Source of the DNA: Diatrype stigma
Taxonomy: Eukaryota > Ascomycota > Sordariomycetes > Xylariales > Diatrypaceae
Reading direction: 5' to 3'
Assembly (NCBI GenBank): GCA_022225965.2
Contig: JAKJXP020000006.1
Coordinates: forward strand, 558,001-622,000
Length of the DNA: 64,000 nucleotides
Every line of letters starts with the position of its first letter. Position 1 is the stretch's first letter. The position numbers were made by a program, and so were the translations under genes. Of the stretch, positions 35,206 through 48,191 are shown piece by piece. A model generated the notes under the pieces. That model did not search any database. It saw only the letters and a program-made list of their open reading frames with translations, and was not told the DNA's origin.

Positions 35206-35978
35206 CTGCATGAAAAGTTCTGAGGACTTCCGTATTGGTATTTTAAATAGCACGGGAACAACATGCTTTCCCATAGCCTGAGAGTATTTAAATGGTAGCA
35301 TAATGTCTATGGAGATTGTTGACATGCATGCAATGTGATGTCAATGTATCGATGAACTCAGCCTCTAGGTTTCTTAGGCCCCTGAATACAAAAGGACGAT
35401 ATGTCCGTTTAGTAAGGAACACGCTGCGGAACTCGCGTGGCATCCGGAAAGAGAAGGTCGGCTACCGGAACGAGCCGGTGCCGGGTGGATCCCCGATGCT
35501 ATACGGCTCCGGCCGCAGGTGGGCTGCGTAGTAAGGCACGCCCGATCCATGGGCTTAGCTCCCCAAATCCAATTGGGCAAATGGAACTTTCCAATGTCTT
35601 GTTTTAGAACGTGATCCTTGAAGAGGCTTGGCCAACATCTTGACAGGATGAGTAGGTAGTTAACTTGAAGATGACAAGTCGGACCCCCGTCCCTCGTTCG
35701 AGGAGGGAAGGTTCACACAGCTGGGTTGTATTCCGCAGTCATCAGCGGACCTTATACGATAGGTGCTTCACGTATACAATTGCATATATTATAGGCTTTT
35801 CCTTGGGCATCTCGTTCTAGAAATGATTGGACTCTTTGGTTTGATTTCCACCGATGCTTCCTCAAAGCTCAGAGCAGTGAACAAGAGACTCACAGTCACG
35901 CCCTATATGACCAGATCTCAATCTTTCAGAAGTCAAGGTCGTCCTATCTGTAGTTACATTGACATATACCGGATCGCC
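35206..35978. other. Intergenic, protease promoter region
   Basis: No supported gene between the hydrolase and the protease start. Confidence 0.5.
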
Positions 35979-37068
35979 ATGAAAGGTTCCAGGATATTAG
36001 GCTGCACGCTGCCCCTATTGGGCCTAGCAGCCGCTTTGGATCAATCTACGTTGTACGTGTCGTCAGGTCACTTCCAGCCCAAAGAAGTCTCACATTCACG
36101 AGTTATGGCTCTATATCTTCTGATCATGTTCGACAAACAGCGCCGGTTATTCTGGCGTCACCTATAATGTGCCGAGCGCGGACGCCAACGGCATAGCGGT
36201 AGATCACGTGTCAGCGGAGTGGAACATCCCAACGCTATGCCTTCCGGACGGGGGTGACCCTTCGAAAGACTACTTTATGGCCTCCTGGATCGGATTCATG
36301 GCGAACGGTTGCGAGAATGTGCGCGGAGCGCTGCTGCAAGCTGGCATCACCAATACGGTACGTCCCTATCAACAATTAGGCCCTGGCAGACCGCCAAAGT
36401 GGAACAGGTTGAAGGAGTGCGTAACCCATTTATCTCCATACTGACAGCTCGCCAATAGCGGAGAGCGGATGGAACAAATACGGCGTCCGCGTGGGTGGAA
36501 TGGTATCCTAGAGCGGCAGAATTCAAAGAGAGTGATATACAGGGTACGTTGGCTATCTTGAAGTCACAGAGGAGGTGAGGGAATGCTAATAACAGTATAG
36601 TCAACCCAGGAGACACAGTCTCCTTTACTGTCCAGGCTATCTCAAGAACGAATGGCCTAGTGTAAGCATTTATTTTGTATTACCTATCCAAAGACAAGGA
36701 TATGATGACTAACAGGCCGGATGCAAAGAACGATCACGAACAAAAGCACAGGGCAGATCGCCCAGGAGGCTTTCGAGTCGCCGAACGCCTCCGACCCGGG
36801 CTCCAACCTGTGCACCGGCGACGCCCTCGCGTACGCCGTGATCGAGACCACGGGAGCGGCCGCCGCGGACCCGAGCTTCTTCCCCGCCTTCAGCGACATC
36901 ACGTTCAGCAACTTCGAGGCCGTCGCGCTGAGCGACCAGCAGACCTACAACATGGACAGCGCCGGCGGGGTCATCTATGACCTACAGAACGGCGACGTCT
37001 ACGCGACGTCGGAGCGCACGTCGGCCTCGCAGTTTCTGATCCACTCTTCCAAGTCGGTATCAGCGTAG
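35979..37068 (+). CDS. Secreted eqolisin-type (family G1) glutamic protease; stop codon lies in a transposon end
   Basis: Five exons (35979-36052, 36141-36357, 36459-36543, 36601-36661, 36729-37068) give 258 residues in frame. A signal peptide (ILGCTLPLLGLAAAL) leads into an eqolisin fold: SGVTYNVPSA, SAEWNIPTLC, SWIGFMANGCENVRGALLQAG (with the Gln expected at the active site), ASAWVEWYP, NPGDTVSFTVQAISR, LCTGDALAYAVIE, FSDITFSNFEAVAL. Family members are acid-active secreted proteases. The DAEWIVE segment of typical members is here DALAYAVIE, so the Glu may be shifted and activity is uncertain. The exon 5 acceptor (CAAAG) was chosen because the closer CAG breaks the frame. The last two codons (Ser, Ala, partly) and the stop come from the inserted hAT element starting at 37061. 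Confidence 0.78.
37053..37060. repeat. hAT 8-bp target site duplication, left copy (GTCGGTAT)
   Basis: Identical to 49845-49852, immediately outside the hAT terminal repeats. Eight base pairs is the standard duplication length for hAT elements. Confidence 0.85.
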
Positions 37069-38739
37069 GCACTAAACAAGTTAAATAAGGGATTTTAAAT
37101 TTATTAATTAATATAATAACAATTAAAAAATAAGGCTTATTTAATTGTTATTGGGTTAATTAAATAAAAAAACGTATTAAATAGGTGCATATTAAGCCGT
37201 ATAATAACCTTAAGCCGCCGAAAGGTTCGTATTAATCCTTAGCCCCTTAATTAATTCCCATAACTTTTTCGCATCGTTTTTAAGCCAGTACTTTAGGCAT
37301 TGGATAATTTTAAGTATTGAGATTTTAATGTTATTGCGTTACGAGGTTATCGTAAGCTTATATTGGCTGAATATTTTTTTACATTCGGCTAATATAAGAA
37401 AGGCCGAAAGGACGTCGAATATAAAGCGGTTAAATTTAAAAAAGTCCTTTTAATGCTTTCTTTATTATTTAAGTACATCTTTATTTATAAAAATAAAGCC
37501 CGTTTTTTTTTATAAGATAACGTTAAAGCTTATTTTTATTTTTATCCGTAAATTCGGACGCAGTATTATCGAATAAAGCTTTAATACGAAAAAGCTTTTT
37601 CTTTTTTTTTCGAGAAAAAAATAAAAGCACGGGAAAAACCGTAATCTTATCCGTTACCGAAGGGGCAGATTTTTCCGAATCGGCGTTTGAGCCGGCAGTT
37701 ATATCCGAATCCGCGTAATATTATAGCCAATATTTTATAACCCTTTTTTTAATACTTTTAGCTAAATCGGCATTTAAGGTCCGGATTTTCTTTAAGCGCT
37801 TATTCGAATAAAGAATAATAAAGGCCCAATATATAATAATTTCATTTAGTATTTTCCGATATTTTTAAAGCTTTTTATAAATACGCTTAAGGCCGGTTCG
37901 GATTTCGTTATAATTGTTTTCTCTTAAAACCTCGGGGTTCGCCCGATTGGAATAGGCATTTATTTTTCTTTTTTTGCAAATATTTAAACGAAATATAGCT
38001 TTAAGGCCGCATTCGATAAGGATTCGCCTACGTTTTGAAATGCGTTAAATAAGCATTTAAAAAGGTTAAAATATGTTGTATTAAAAGGAAGTAATAAATT
38101 AAAAGAAATCGAATAAATCGTTTTTGCAAATATCGAATTAATAAAAGGAAATTTGCAGCGACTTAAGGAAAAGGGCATATATTATTTTCATTTTTTTAAT
38201 AATTTGAACTTATTTAATTATAACCGAAGGTTTGTTTTTAATTCGTATAACGAAGGCATTATTATATTAATATTAACGCGATTTCTTTCGTATTATAGCG
38301 TTGTTTTTTCGAAAAGCCGAAGAATCCCTTGTACCGCTTCGAAGGAATGCCATTTTTCGGGAGTGATTTCGTATTCCCAGGTTATTTGGGCTTTACGATT
38401 AGCTATTCGCGCCTGGAAATAATGAAACCGATTAATAGGTTCCTTAAAATTTAAGAAATTATGCATTTTATGTAATATTTCGTTTTATTTTATATCGTTA
38501 TGTATTTTAAAAAAACAATCGGTTTTATTCTTAATATTGGAATCGTAAATGGAAACATTTAAAATGAAATTATCGGAAAGTTCGGTTTTATTATTTTTAT
38601 TTTTTAGGAATTTATTTACGGTTTTTTCCGTAATCCCATAATCGATGGCTTTTTTTTTAGCTTTAAATGCTTGCATTTTCCGTTAAAAGGTATTACGACG
38701 CGGTATGCTTTATCGTATAAAGTTGTTTATTTTATAGGC

Positions 38740-38744
38740 TTTAT
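38740..38744. repeat. Gypsy 5-bp target site duplication, copy 1 (TTTAT)
   Basis: Matches 48187-48191 on the other side of the LTR element. It lies in the hAT transposase region, proving the order of insertion. Confidence 0.8.
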
Positions 38745-38896
38745 TATAAGGCAGCGGAAATAATTAAATAAAGGTAAAAACGTAATTATATTGTTTAGGC
38801 TTAAGTATGCCGGTTGCGTTTAATGGAAAGGTTTATTTAATATAATGGCCTAATTTAATGGCTTAGCATTATAACTGCCCCTGCTCTTTCTTAATA
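38745..38896 (-). repeat. Gypsy 3' LTR (152 bp)
   Basis: Pairs with 48035-48186 with no gaps. Hand alignment shows 14 differences, all transitions. On the minus strand it starts TATTAAGAAAG and ends GCCTTATA, consistent with RIP-altered TG...CA ends. Confidence 0.88.
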
Positions 38897-41800
38897 ACGG
38901 TCCCTTTTTAAATATATTAACGTTTCGTTAACCTTGTTATAATGCAACTCGAATCAAAATCCTCGCATCCTTTTTTTAGTCCTTCATTATGTCTTTCGTT
39001 ATGTTATTACCGTGCCTTATATTTTCGTTTGATTTAATTATATAATAATGCTCGTTAAATTTAAGCGCATTAATAATGTTTTATAATTTAAATGTATTAA
39101 CTTTAGGAAATTAATAATTAGAAAAAAGTAATATATTAAATCAAAATAACCGGATGATATATTTTAAGGAATAACCGTTTGTATTAGTATTATAATCGCG
39201 TATGTTACTTAATTATGCTTACGTTTTTTTTTTGCACTTAATAAAAACCATAGGCTTTATTAAAGTTGGAATTAAAATTAAACCAATACTTGCGATTGCT
39301 GTAATAAAGGAACTTATTAAATTAACGATTATATTAATAATTATATTAATAATTATATTAATAATTATGCTAATAACTATATTAAAAAGTTCGCTAATAA
39401 CTGCGGGCTTATTGATTAATATGAAATCTTTAAAATATCAACCTTAATGAATTCTAGGGTTATCTTAAACTCCGTTAAATGCTTGGTTTAAACGATTTAT
39501 TTCTTAGTTATGCGTTCGTTTTTGTTATTAACGGTTTGTATTATATCTTTTAATTCTTTTAATTACATAATAAGGCTAAATAAAGTTATTCGCGTTACGG
39601 TTATATTATTCTTAATATCGGTAACGAATTTAATTAAGTCCGCAATTAAGGTTATAACCTTATTTATATTTATATGGGCTACCGGTAATATAATCTTTAT
39701 TTAAACCGGTATAAATATAAACGGTAATAATAATACGGATATTTCGGATTCGAATATTAATTGGGGTACGGCTTTTAGCGTTAAATTCTTGGTATTATTA
39801 AGCTATATAACCAATTTTTTTTAATACTTACGCGCGCTTATTTTTTTTTAAAACATGGATAACTTCCGGAGTTTATTTGGAATTATTAACCACATAAGGC
39901 CGACGGCTTTAAGTATTTACTTTAACTTAATAGGTTAAATTTTGTAATAAATACGGAATGCTTTAATTAAGGTCGGTTAAAGTAATATGGCATTATTTAA
40001 TTTGTTAATATTAGCTGTATCATATTATTTCAAAATAACATAAATATATTTTAAAATGATTATTATCGTTTTTTACATTATTTATTCGCTAAGGCACATT
40101 TCGGATTAAATAAATTATAACGCCTTAAAAATGTTTTCGGATATACCAACCTTATGGAAGGTATTAATTTTAAATTGGCTTATAATAAAGGATTTAATGG
40201 TATTTTTTTAATGTTTTTTTTATTAAGGCCAGTTATTAATGTTTTATATCATAATGTCGATTTCTTTAATTTAATGAAATCTTTAAATTGCTTTGGCTAA
40301 TGTTTGTTTTTAACGATTAATAATTATTTTTTTAAATAATTAAAATCCTTTTTGCCGTAATCGAAATTAGCGAATTCGTCGATATTAACGATTATGTTTG
40401 TATTAATAAATTTTAATTTAAAAGAAATTATATCGAGCAGTTAAGGTAATTAAATTGTAAGGATGTTTTTAATTTTTTGTTTTCGTAATAATATAATTAA
40501 TTACTAAATTATTTGCTATTAATCTTATATACCAAAAACTTAATTCTTATATGGATGTTTTATACTGTATTTTTAATCGTTTAATTTGTTATATTGCTTA
40601 GTAATAATTTATATAATCGGGTTAATTGGAAATATAATAAAAATGGAAGGTGCCTTTAATATGAACGAAAGCGCTTATTAATATAAACGGCAAGAAATAA
40701 ATTTCATACGGCTACGAAAACTTATTTTCCGTAATACGCGACTATAAAAAAAACGAATTTAATAATTACAAATAAAGAATAAAAATGCTCGCAATATTTT
40801 AAGATTTAGGTTAATTAAAAAGTAAAATTGCGGTAATGAATGGAAATTACGAAATAATTACGGAATTATAAATTAAGAAATGTGGTTTTGTAATAAAAAG
40901 CCGTCCGGATTTAATATAATAAAGCCGGTACGGTATTTAAATAAATACGCGTTTGCCTTATAATTTACGTTAAGAAATATTTATTAGCAGTTGCATTTTT
41001 ATGTTTATCGGTAATATTTTATCGATTATTTTTTATTCCGAATCGTTTAATTTAGATATCTTCTTAATTTCCTCGTTAAAGCGTATGTTTTTAATTAACT
41101 TAAGGTTTTATTTAAAGTTTATTTTATAAGCTTTATCGTATTTTTCGACCAATATTAAGGCGTTTTGCATAAATAATTTGCATAAATACCATTCGTTATA
41201 TTACGCGTCGTATGTTTTTTATCGTACCAAATATTGGATTTCGGGTTTATAATTCGTTAATATAATGCGTTTATTTATTAACTTCTTAATTTCATATAAC
41301 TTTCATTTATTGTCGTCGCCTTTAACGATAACCGCTCCGGCTTATAACTATTTCCGGTTAAAAAGATCTTTATCTTTAAAAACGGGGATTAATTAATTAA
41401 TCGAAATCGTATTATGTGCTTTTTAATAACGTAAGAAATTAAGTTTATATATTAAGTCGTTTATTTTGTCGATAATTATTTAAGGTCCGGATCGTTATTA
41501 TAACCATTTACGTAATGGCTTTTTTAAAAGGTTATAACCTTTATGTAATTTAAAGTATACTTAATTATTTATATTAAAATTAATTTGGCGTTTAATTTTG
41601 TTATATCGAACCTTAAAGTTTGCAGTTGCAAAATTAATGGCTACTTTGGCTTTGTTTTTGGTAATATTGCCGTATGGTTTCGAAATTAACCGTATTCTTA
41701 AATAAGTTTAATATAAATACTATGAAATTAAATTTAAAACCCATAACTATTTCGTTAAATAACCTATTAAATACGATAAACTTTAAATTATTTATGTTAT

Positions 41801-44800
41801 GCTATAATGTTGGTATAATAAATACCCAAAATTCGTCGCTTTAATTGGCGTAATACCGGATAGTTATTTTAATGTTCTTATTTCGTCGCTTTATTTAACC
41901 ATCGATTTATACGTACCAGCTAATTAAAAAGGCTAGCTTAATATTTAACCTTAAAAAAAGTATTTGTTATAATTTTGAAAAAAACTTCTTGTTTCGGTCC
42001 GATATTGCCTTTTTCGGCTAACCTTAATCGTAAAGTATTAATATTATACCGAAAATATGCGCCTAATCCTTTGCCGTATATTTTATATGGCTTAATAAAA
42101 GGATGGTTTTTTTATTAAATTTATAAACAATAATCATAAATGCATTAAACGTAATAAAACCGGCTTTTATTTATGGTATATTAAAAGATAACACCTTTAG
42201 CAATTTTACGATAAAATTCCAGGTAATAATATAATAAACAATAGCTAAATTATTAATAAGTATAAATTCTCTTAATTCTTTTTATATATTCGTTTTGTTA
42301 ATTATGCATTAAAGGCAATATTCTACATAATTTAATACCTTACGGGTTAATTCGTAAATAATAAGTCCTTTCAAGTCTTAAAGTATGCGTTTAGGGCCGA
42401 AGTAATGTTTTTCGTTATAAACCAATTTAAATACGTTTATTATATAATTTAAAAATATGCAAAGGTTTCGTTAATTAAATGGAAAAACGTAATAAATAAG
42501 GTCGTTAATAATGATATACCTATATTACTTATTTTAACGGCTTATATTAAAATTAATTAGCGCGTTCTTTAGTTTCGATTATTTGGTGTTTTTCGAATAG
42601 CCCTATATCAGTCGTTGCCGGAATTTTGGGTTCATAATTACGTATGTTTTAACGAAATAACCGACGGCTTTAATAATGTCGTCTAGTTTTAATTTAATTG
42701 GGTTATTAGCTTTTTTAATATTCTTTACGGTTTCCTTTATAAATAATTTAAATAATGCATTAAAAACGACGTTAATTTTGTCGGAAATGTAATAAATCTA
42801 TATCTTAAATTGTAATAAATATGCGGATACTGTTATTAATTAAGGGTTTATTTTTATAACGTTTAATATAGTTAACCGTTTTTATTCGACGATGCCTTTA
42901 ATTGCCTTATAGTTTGTTAAAATAATAACGGAATATTTATACGACTGGAAATATATGTATTAATTTCGTATGGTCCAAACCAAATAAATAATTTCCAATT
43001 TAATTGCATTATAATTTGTTTTGCCTTTATAAAAACCTTTAATAAAAACATAATGAACTGGATAAAATTAACGAATAATGTTTAGCCGTTTTATATTTGG
43101 TTAAGATAAAATATAACCATTCTGAAGCCTTATTATTTTAACGCATTTATTTTTGCAAATATAATTCGGTCGTAATCCCAATAAATTAAAACGGAATCGT
43201 TATATAGTTATGCCTATAATATATTAAACGCTTTGCGCTTAATATATTTTGATTCAAACGTTTATTTCGCTATTTACTTTTTTCGTACGGTTTATAACTT
43301 AAAAATGATTTTTTTTTTGCGTTTAATAATATCTTTATTTTTCTTAATTAAAAAGAAAGGATCTTTTATTAATATCATGGAACATATTTACGGAAAAAAA
43401 CGATTATGCCGATATAACGCTTAATTGCGTTTAATATAATAAGGAATTTAAGCTTTCGAATGGCGTTAAGTTTATTAGGGGTCATCGACGTTCCGGACGC
43501 GTCGATTTAAAAACCGAATAGCTTAATTAAAAAATATCCAATAAAAGATTTTTTTAAGTTAAAAAAAAACCGATCTTATCGAATAATACAAATATTTTAC
43601 GCAAATGGTTGCAGTAATTATTAAAAAAGTCGTTATAAATAATAATGTCGTTAATATATGCCTTAGCGAAATTTTTATAAGGCATTAATTTATAATTAAA
43701 AAAGCGTTAATCGAAAGCGGCTAAATTGCAAAAACCTATAAATGTTACGCTAAATATTTCGAGACCTTTTGGAAATATAATAATCATTTTATACCTATTT
43801 TTAAATTAAACCGGAAGTTAATAATAAAACGTTAAATCGTCGACGACGTATTAATATAGCTTTTTTTTAATTTTTATTATAAGATTTTTTATACGTAATA
43901 AAAAGTAACTGTCTTGTTTCATAATATCGTTTAATAGTCGTAAATTAATTATTAATCGATTAATTCGTTTTTTTTAATTAATTTATAAATTACGAATAAT
44001 AAGGCTGCAAATGGAATAAAATCATTTATTTAATCGAGACGTTTTAAATTATGTATAGGTCCGAATTTCTTTTCGACGATTGCCTCATTTTCGGCGCTTA
44101 ATAAATAAAGGGTTCCAGGTTTATATTTGTCGCGTTAATTTTCGATAAGTTCAATTTTTATTTTCTTGTTTTTAGATAGCTGGATTATACCTTTGTCGCG
44201 TTATATATCGTAATTTTCGACGATTTTTTAAATAACCTTTGCTTTATAAAGGTTTTTTACGTATATATTAATTTCGTTTTTGGATTTAATAAACTTTATA
44301 TTTTTTGGGGCTTTAATATCAAATAATGGGTTTTTTTAATTAAAGCTTCGTTTATTAATTATAATGTTTCATAAATTATTATTTATAGCCTTAGGGAATA
44401 TTATTATTACGTATATATTATCGTTAATGTAAAAGTTTTTTATAAATTAATATTAACCTTAATTATTTATTTTATCGGAATTAATATTATTTAACGTTAC
44501 GACGAAATTAATTTTTTTTCAGGTAATAATGAAATATCCGTCGTTATCGAAATTTATAATTATGCCGAACTTGGCTTTACGTTAAACCCTTTAGGATTGA
44601 TCCGTATTATTCATATATGGAATAATCTTTAATGTTTTTGCTTTAATAATAGCGTTAAATATTCCAGCGTATCCGGTAATAAAATAATATAACCTTATAA
44701 CTTTTATTTTCTCGTCGATTTTCGGTAAATTAATATATAAAATTAATATTTTTATTATCGTTTTAAGGGAAATTATTATTATGGCCTTAATTAATATTCG

Positions 44801-47800
44801 TTTTTTAATAAGGTTTCGACGTTTAATAATTTTAAATAATATAATAGCATTTTAATAAAATTCCATAATAAGGGTTTTTTTAAAATAATTAATTAATATG
44901 TTATTTTTATCGTTAAATTCGTTTTGTATTATTTAAATCATAATTTTTAAATAAGTATATTTTATTAACAGATTTTAAGGACTTATACGTTTGGGGCGTA
45001 TAATAATTACCGAATAATCGTTTTCGTAATATATGCTTGTTTTGTTATTTTTATCGTTTATATCTTTAACGGACGGAGGCTTTAATAAGGTAACGATAAT
45101 TTTTAATATATAAAAATTGGCATAAACGTGTTTAAAATAAAATGTTCGAATATCGAATAATACATTATATTTATGGCAGGTTTTTTTAAGAATAAATATG
45201 TCGTCGTTTTTAATTTAGAAGCATTTAATTATACCGTTAATTAATCCGTTTTATTTTTTATTTTTATTTTTATTATACGCATTATTGTCGAAATAATTAT
45301 CGATAAATATATAGCCGTTTGCGAATAACTGGACCTTTCGGGTTTTGCGGTTTTCCTGTTTATATTCGAGCCAGATTTTATTTTCGAAATAATAAGTGCT
45401 GTCTTTTTCTTTACGGATTAAACGGATTTAACGTTTTTAGCGGCAAGACTAGAAATTGCGGTTCATGTTTTATAAGATTTAATTATTTTTATATCCTTTA
45501 CGGAAAGGTCGTAATTTATTATTAAAATTGTTTTTTTAAAAACTTTAAGAGCTATTTAAATTATTTCAGTTATTATAATTATTTCGTGGATTATTTCGAT
45601 CTTTATAATTATTGGATTAACCGTAATAATTGCTACGTTGTTTATTATTTTTATTATCGTTATTATATTTATTATTATTATTATATCCATTATTGTTATT
45701 ATATTAATTGGCGTTTGCTTATTTATTATTGGATTTGTCGGTAATTATATATACTAATTAGCATTAAACTAGGGCTGGCGGCAAGAATTAATTTTAAGGG
45801 TTAAAAACTTAAGCTAAAGCGGGGATCTGGTTTCGTATTAACATTTCGTTTAACGTAAAACCGCCTTAAGGTTTTGGTTTTTGGCCCTTTGCTAAAAGGC
45901 GGCGTTTATGGAAAAGGCGGCGTTTTTTAACGTAAATTAAGTAATTATCGAAAGTTATGCCTTTAATCGGATATAAAACGCATTCCTAAAAATAAAGGTT
46001 TAATTCGTTATATATAAAGGTTATTTATTAAATCGGGTCTTTTATTTTATAGGCTTTGCAATAACGGATAATTCTTATTAACCAATTGCGAAATAACTTA
46101 TTGTCGACGATGTTTTAACGAATAAATATTGCTGTTTTAAAAAAGCCAATCGCTTAAGTTTCGTTAATTTTGAATTTATTTATAAATCTATTAAGGGCGG
46201 CTTAATTATTGGCCTTATAAAATATTCGTTAATTTAATAATAATTATAATAACCACCATAATTATACGGTATTACGTAAAAATTAATGGAAATTTTTTTT
46301 AATAATTTCTGCCTTATTATGGTCGCTTTTCTTTTGCTTTTTTAACGCTATCCGCAAATAAATATACGTTACGGTAATAAACGTTTTTGCCGATAATAAC
46401 GTAATTCTTTTCGTTAAAAGCTTATTCCAAATTAGAATGAAAATATCCAAGGTTATAAATTTTCTAACCGTAAATATTACGACTCGATAAATTGCAATAA
46501 TTCGCGGTTATTTTTTGCATTTTATTAAAAAAGTCGCATATTAATTTATCGACCGTAGCTTTTATGGTAACAATTATAATTGCAACCAATTCGTTAATTT
46601 TTTTAGAATTTGCGTTACGTTTACGACGAATTAGGGCATTATTATTGCCATTATTATTATTATTATAATAAAAGCGTTTATTGCTTTTTAACGAAAAACC
46701 ATTATTATTTTCCGAATTATCGGCGCTTACGGCTTAAGTTCGTCGTTATTTGGCTTAAGGTTTATTTTAAGATTGCTTTTGTTGCCATAAAGATTAAATA
46801 AGTCGTAAAAGTAATTAAAAAGGTTAAGCTTGTTATTAATTTTAAGGGGCCTAATATATAAAATCGAAGGGTATATTTATTTTTAATTCCTATTTTCTTA
46901 ACCCTAAAAGAATAGGTTTTCGCTTTAAAAGGCTCGGTTCCGTTAATAACGGCGTATATGCCTATTTAGGAATAAGCTATTCTTGTTTTTAGTATTTTCG
47001 TGCGATTAAATAAAGTTTTTTCGAACGAATAAATCGCTTTTTATAAATCCTTAATTCATAATTAAATCGATATAAATAAGGGGTAACTGGATTGTTTTAT
47101 GCGCTTTATGGGCTTTACGACGGGTTTTTAATATTTTTATGGCTTTATTTATTATTTCGTTATCGTTTGGGTATTAAAACTTAACGTTTTCGTTATTGTT
47201 TAATTCGTTTAATTATTCCTCGTTTCTTAAGGATAAGGCTAAGAAATTTCTGGCTATAAATGGACGTAATATTTAATTAGGGAAAATCAAAGATAATACA
47301 GCGGATATCGGTATTTTTTATGGGGCATATAGCGTTTAAAGGCGGAATTAAATGATTTCTTTCCGATATTTAAGGTTTTTTAAGATTTAATTAATAGTAA
47401 AAACTGTTGCTTAATTTTAAACGGGGTTTTAATAACGTATTTAACTTTTTTGCAATTCCTTTTAATAACGATTAATAAATCGTATTATAAAAAAAATGCT
47501 TGGCGGAATTCGAAAATATTTATGGCTTACGGGTTTTCGTTTAATGCTGGTCTTTAAAATCGTAATTTTCGTATAAATTAATCTTAAGGTTGCGTAACGG
47601 AAATATCGTTTTATTTTAAGAAGTTTTTGATTTCGTTAATATCCTGCGTTTATTAAAAACGTACGACGTTTAATATAAGGTATTTATTAATAAATGCAAT
47701 GATTTTACAGCAATTTGCGAGGCCTTTTTTAGCATAAAATAAACGCTTTAAAACTTAAAAAAAGGATAACATTAAGTCTTAAATATAAAATCGACTAAAA

Positions 47801-48034
47801 GAAAATATATAAATAAGGTTTAATATAAGGTTTTAACGAGGTTTCGCGAATTAAGTATAAAATTAAGATATAAAAATGCGGAAATCCTTTATTCCGCTTA
47901 GCCTAACGCCTTAACGGCGGCGGCTTAAGGAAAATAAAGGGAAAAATTATTCTTAATAAGGACAAAATATTATATTAATTATATTATATTAAATTGGATT
48001 ATATTAATCCGAATCGACCGGAAATGCTATCATT

Positions 48035-48186
48035 TATAAGGCAGCAGAAATAATTAAATGGAGGTAAAAACGTAATTATATTATTTAGGCTTAAATGTGC
48101 CGGTCGCGTTTAATGGAAAGGTTTATTTAGTGTAATGGCCTAGTTTAATGGCTTAGCATTATAATTGCTCCTATTCTTTCTTAATA
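48035..48186 (-). repeat. Gypsy 5' LTR (152 bp)
   Basis: Same length as the partner LTR at 38745-38896. Matches it at 138 of 152 positions with no transversions and no indels. The element is transcribed towards lower coordinates. Confidence 0.88.
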
Positions 48187-48191
48187 TTTAT
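48187..48191. repeat. Gypsy 5-bp target site duplication, copy 2 (TTTAT)
   Basis: Identical to 38740-38744. Confidence 0.8.

Larger units (their letters stand above)
38745..48186 (-). mobile_element. RIP-degraded Ty3/Gypsy chromovirus, full length with both LTRs
   Basis: The element is 9442 bp with 152-bp direct terminal repeats and a TTTAT duplication. Coding traces are on the minus strand. Reverse transcriptase lies at about 43900-43440, where AYINDIIIYNDF is the RIP-altered YIDD box region and KSFIGY..KLFGF follows. A chromodomain lies at about 41290-41140, where IQYLVR-K-YDA-YNEWYL matches Y-L-V-R-W-K-G-Y...D-E-W. RT before chromodomain fits a chromovirus. A purine-rich AAAAAGGGACC abuts the 3' LTR (minus strand, near 38900) as a polypurine tract. 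TGATAGC just inside the 5' LTR may be a mutated TGG-type primer site. The interior has stops in all frames. Confidence 0.88.

Noticed and set aside
39202..39704. Hydrophobic open frames in the Gypsy element (Ile/Leu-rich, membrane-like)
   Set aside because: AT-rich RIP sequence yields Ile, Leu, Tyr, Lys and Asn runs by composition alone; the strand is opposite to the element's coding strand.
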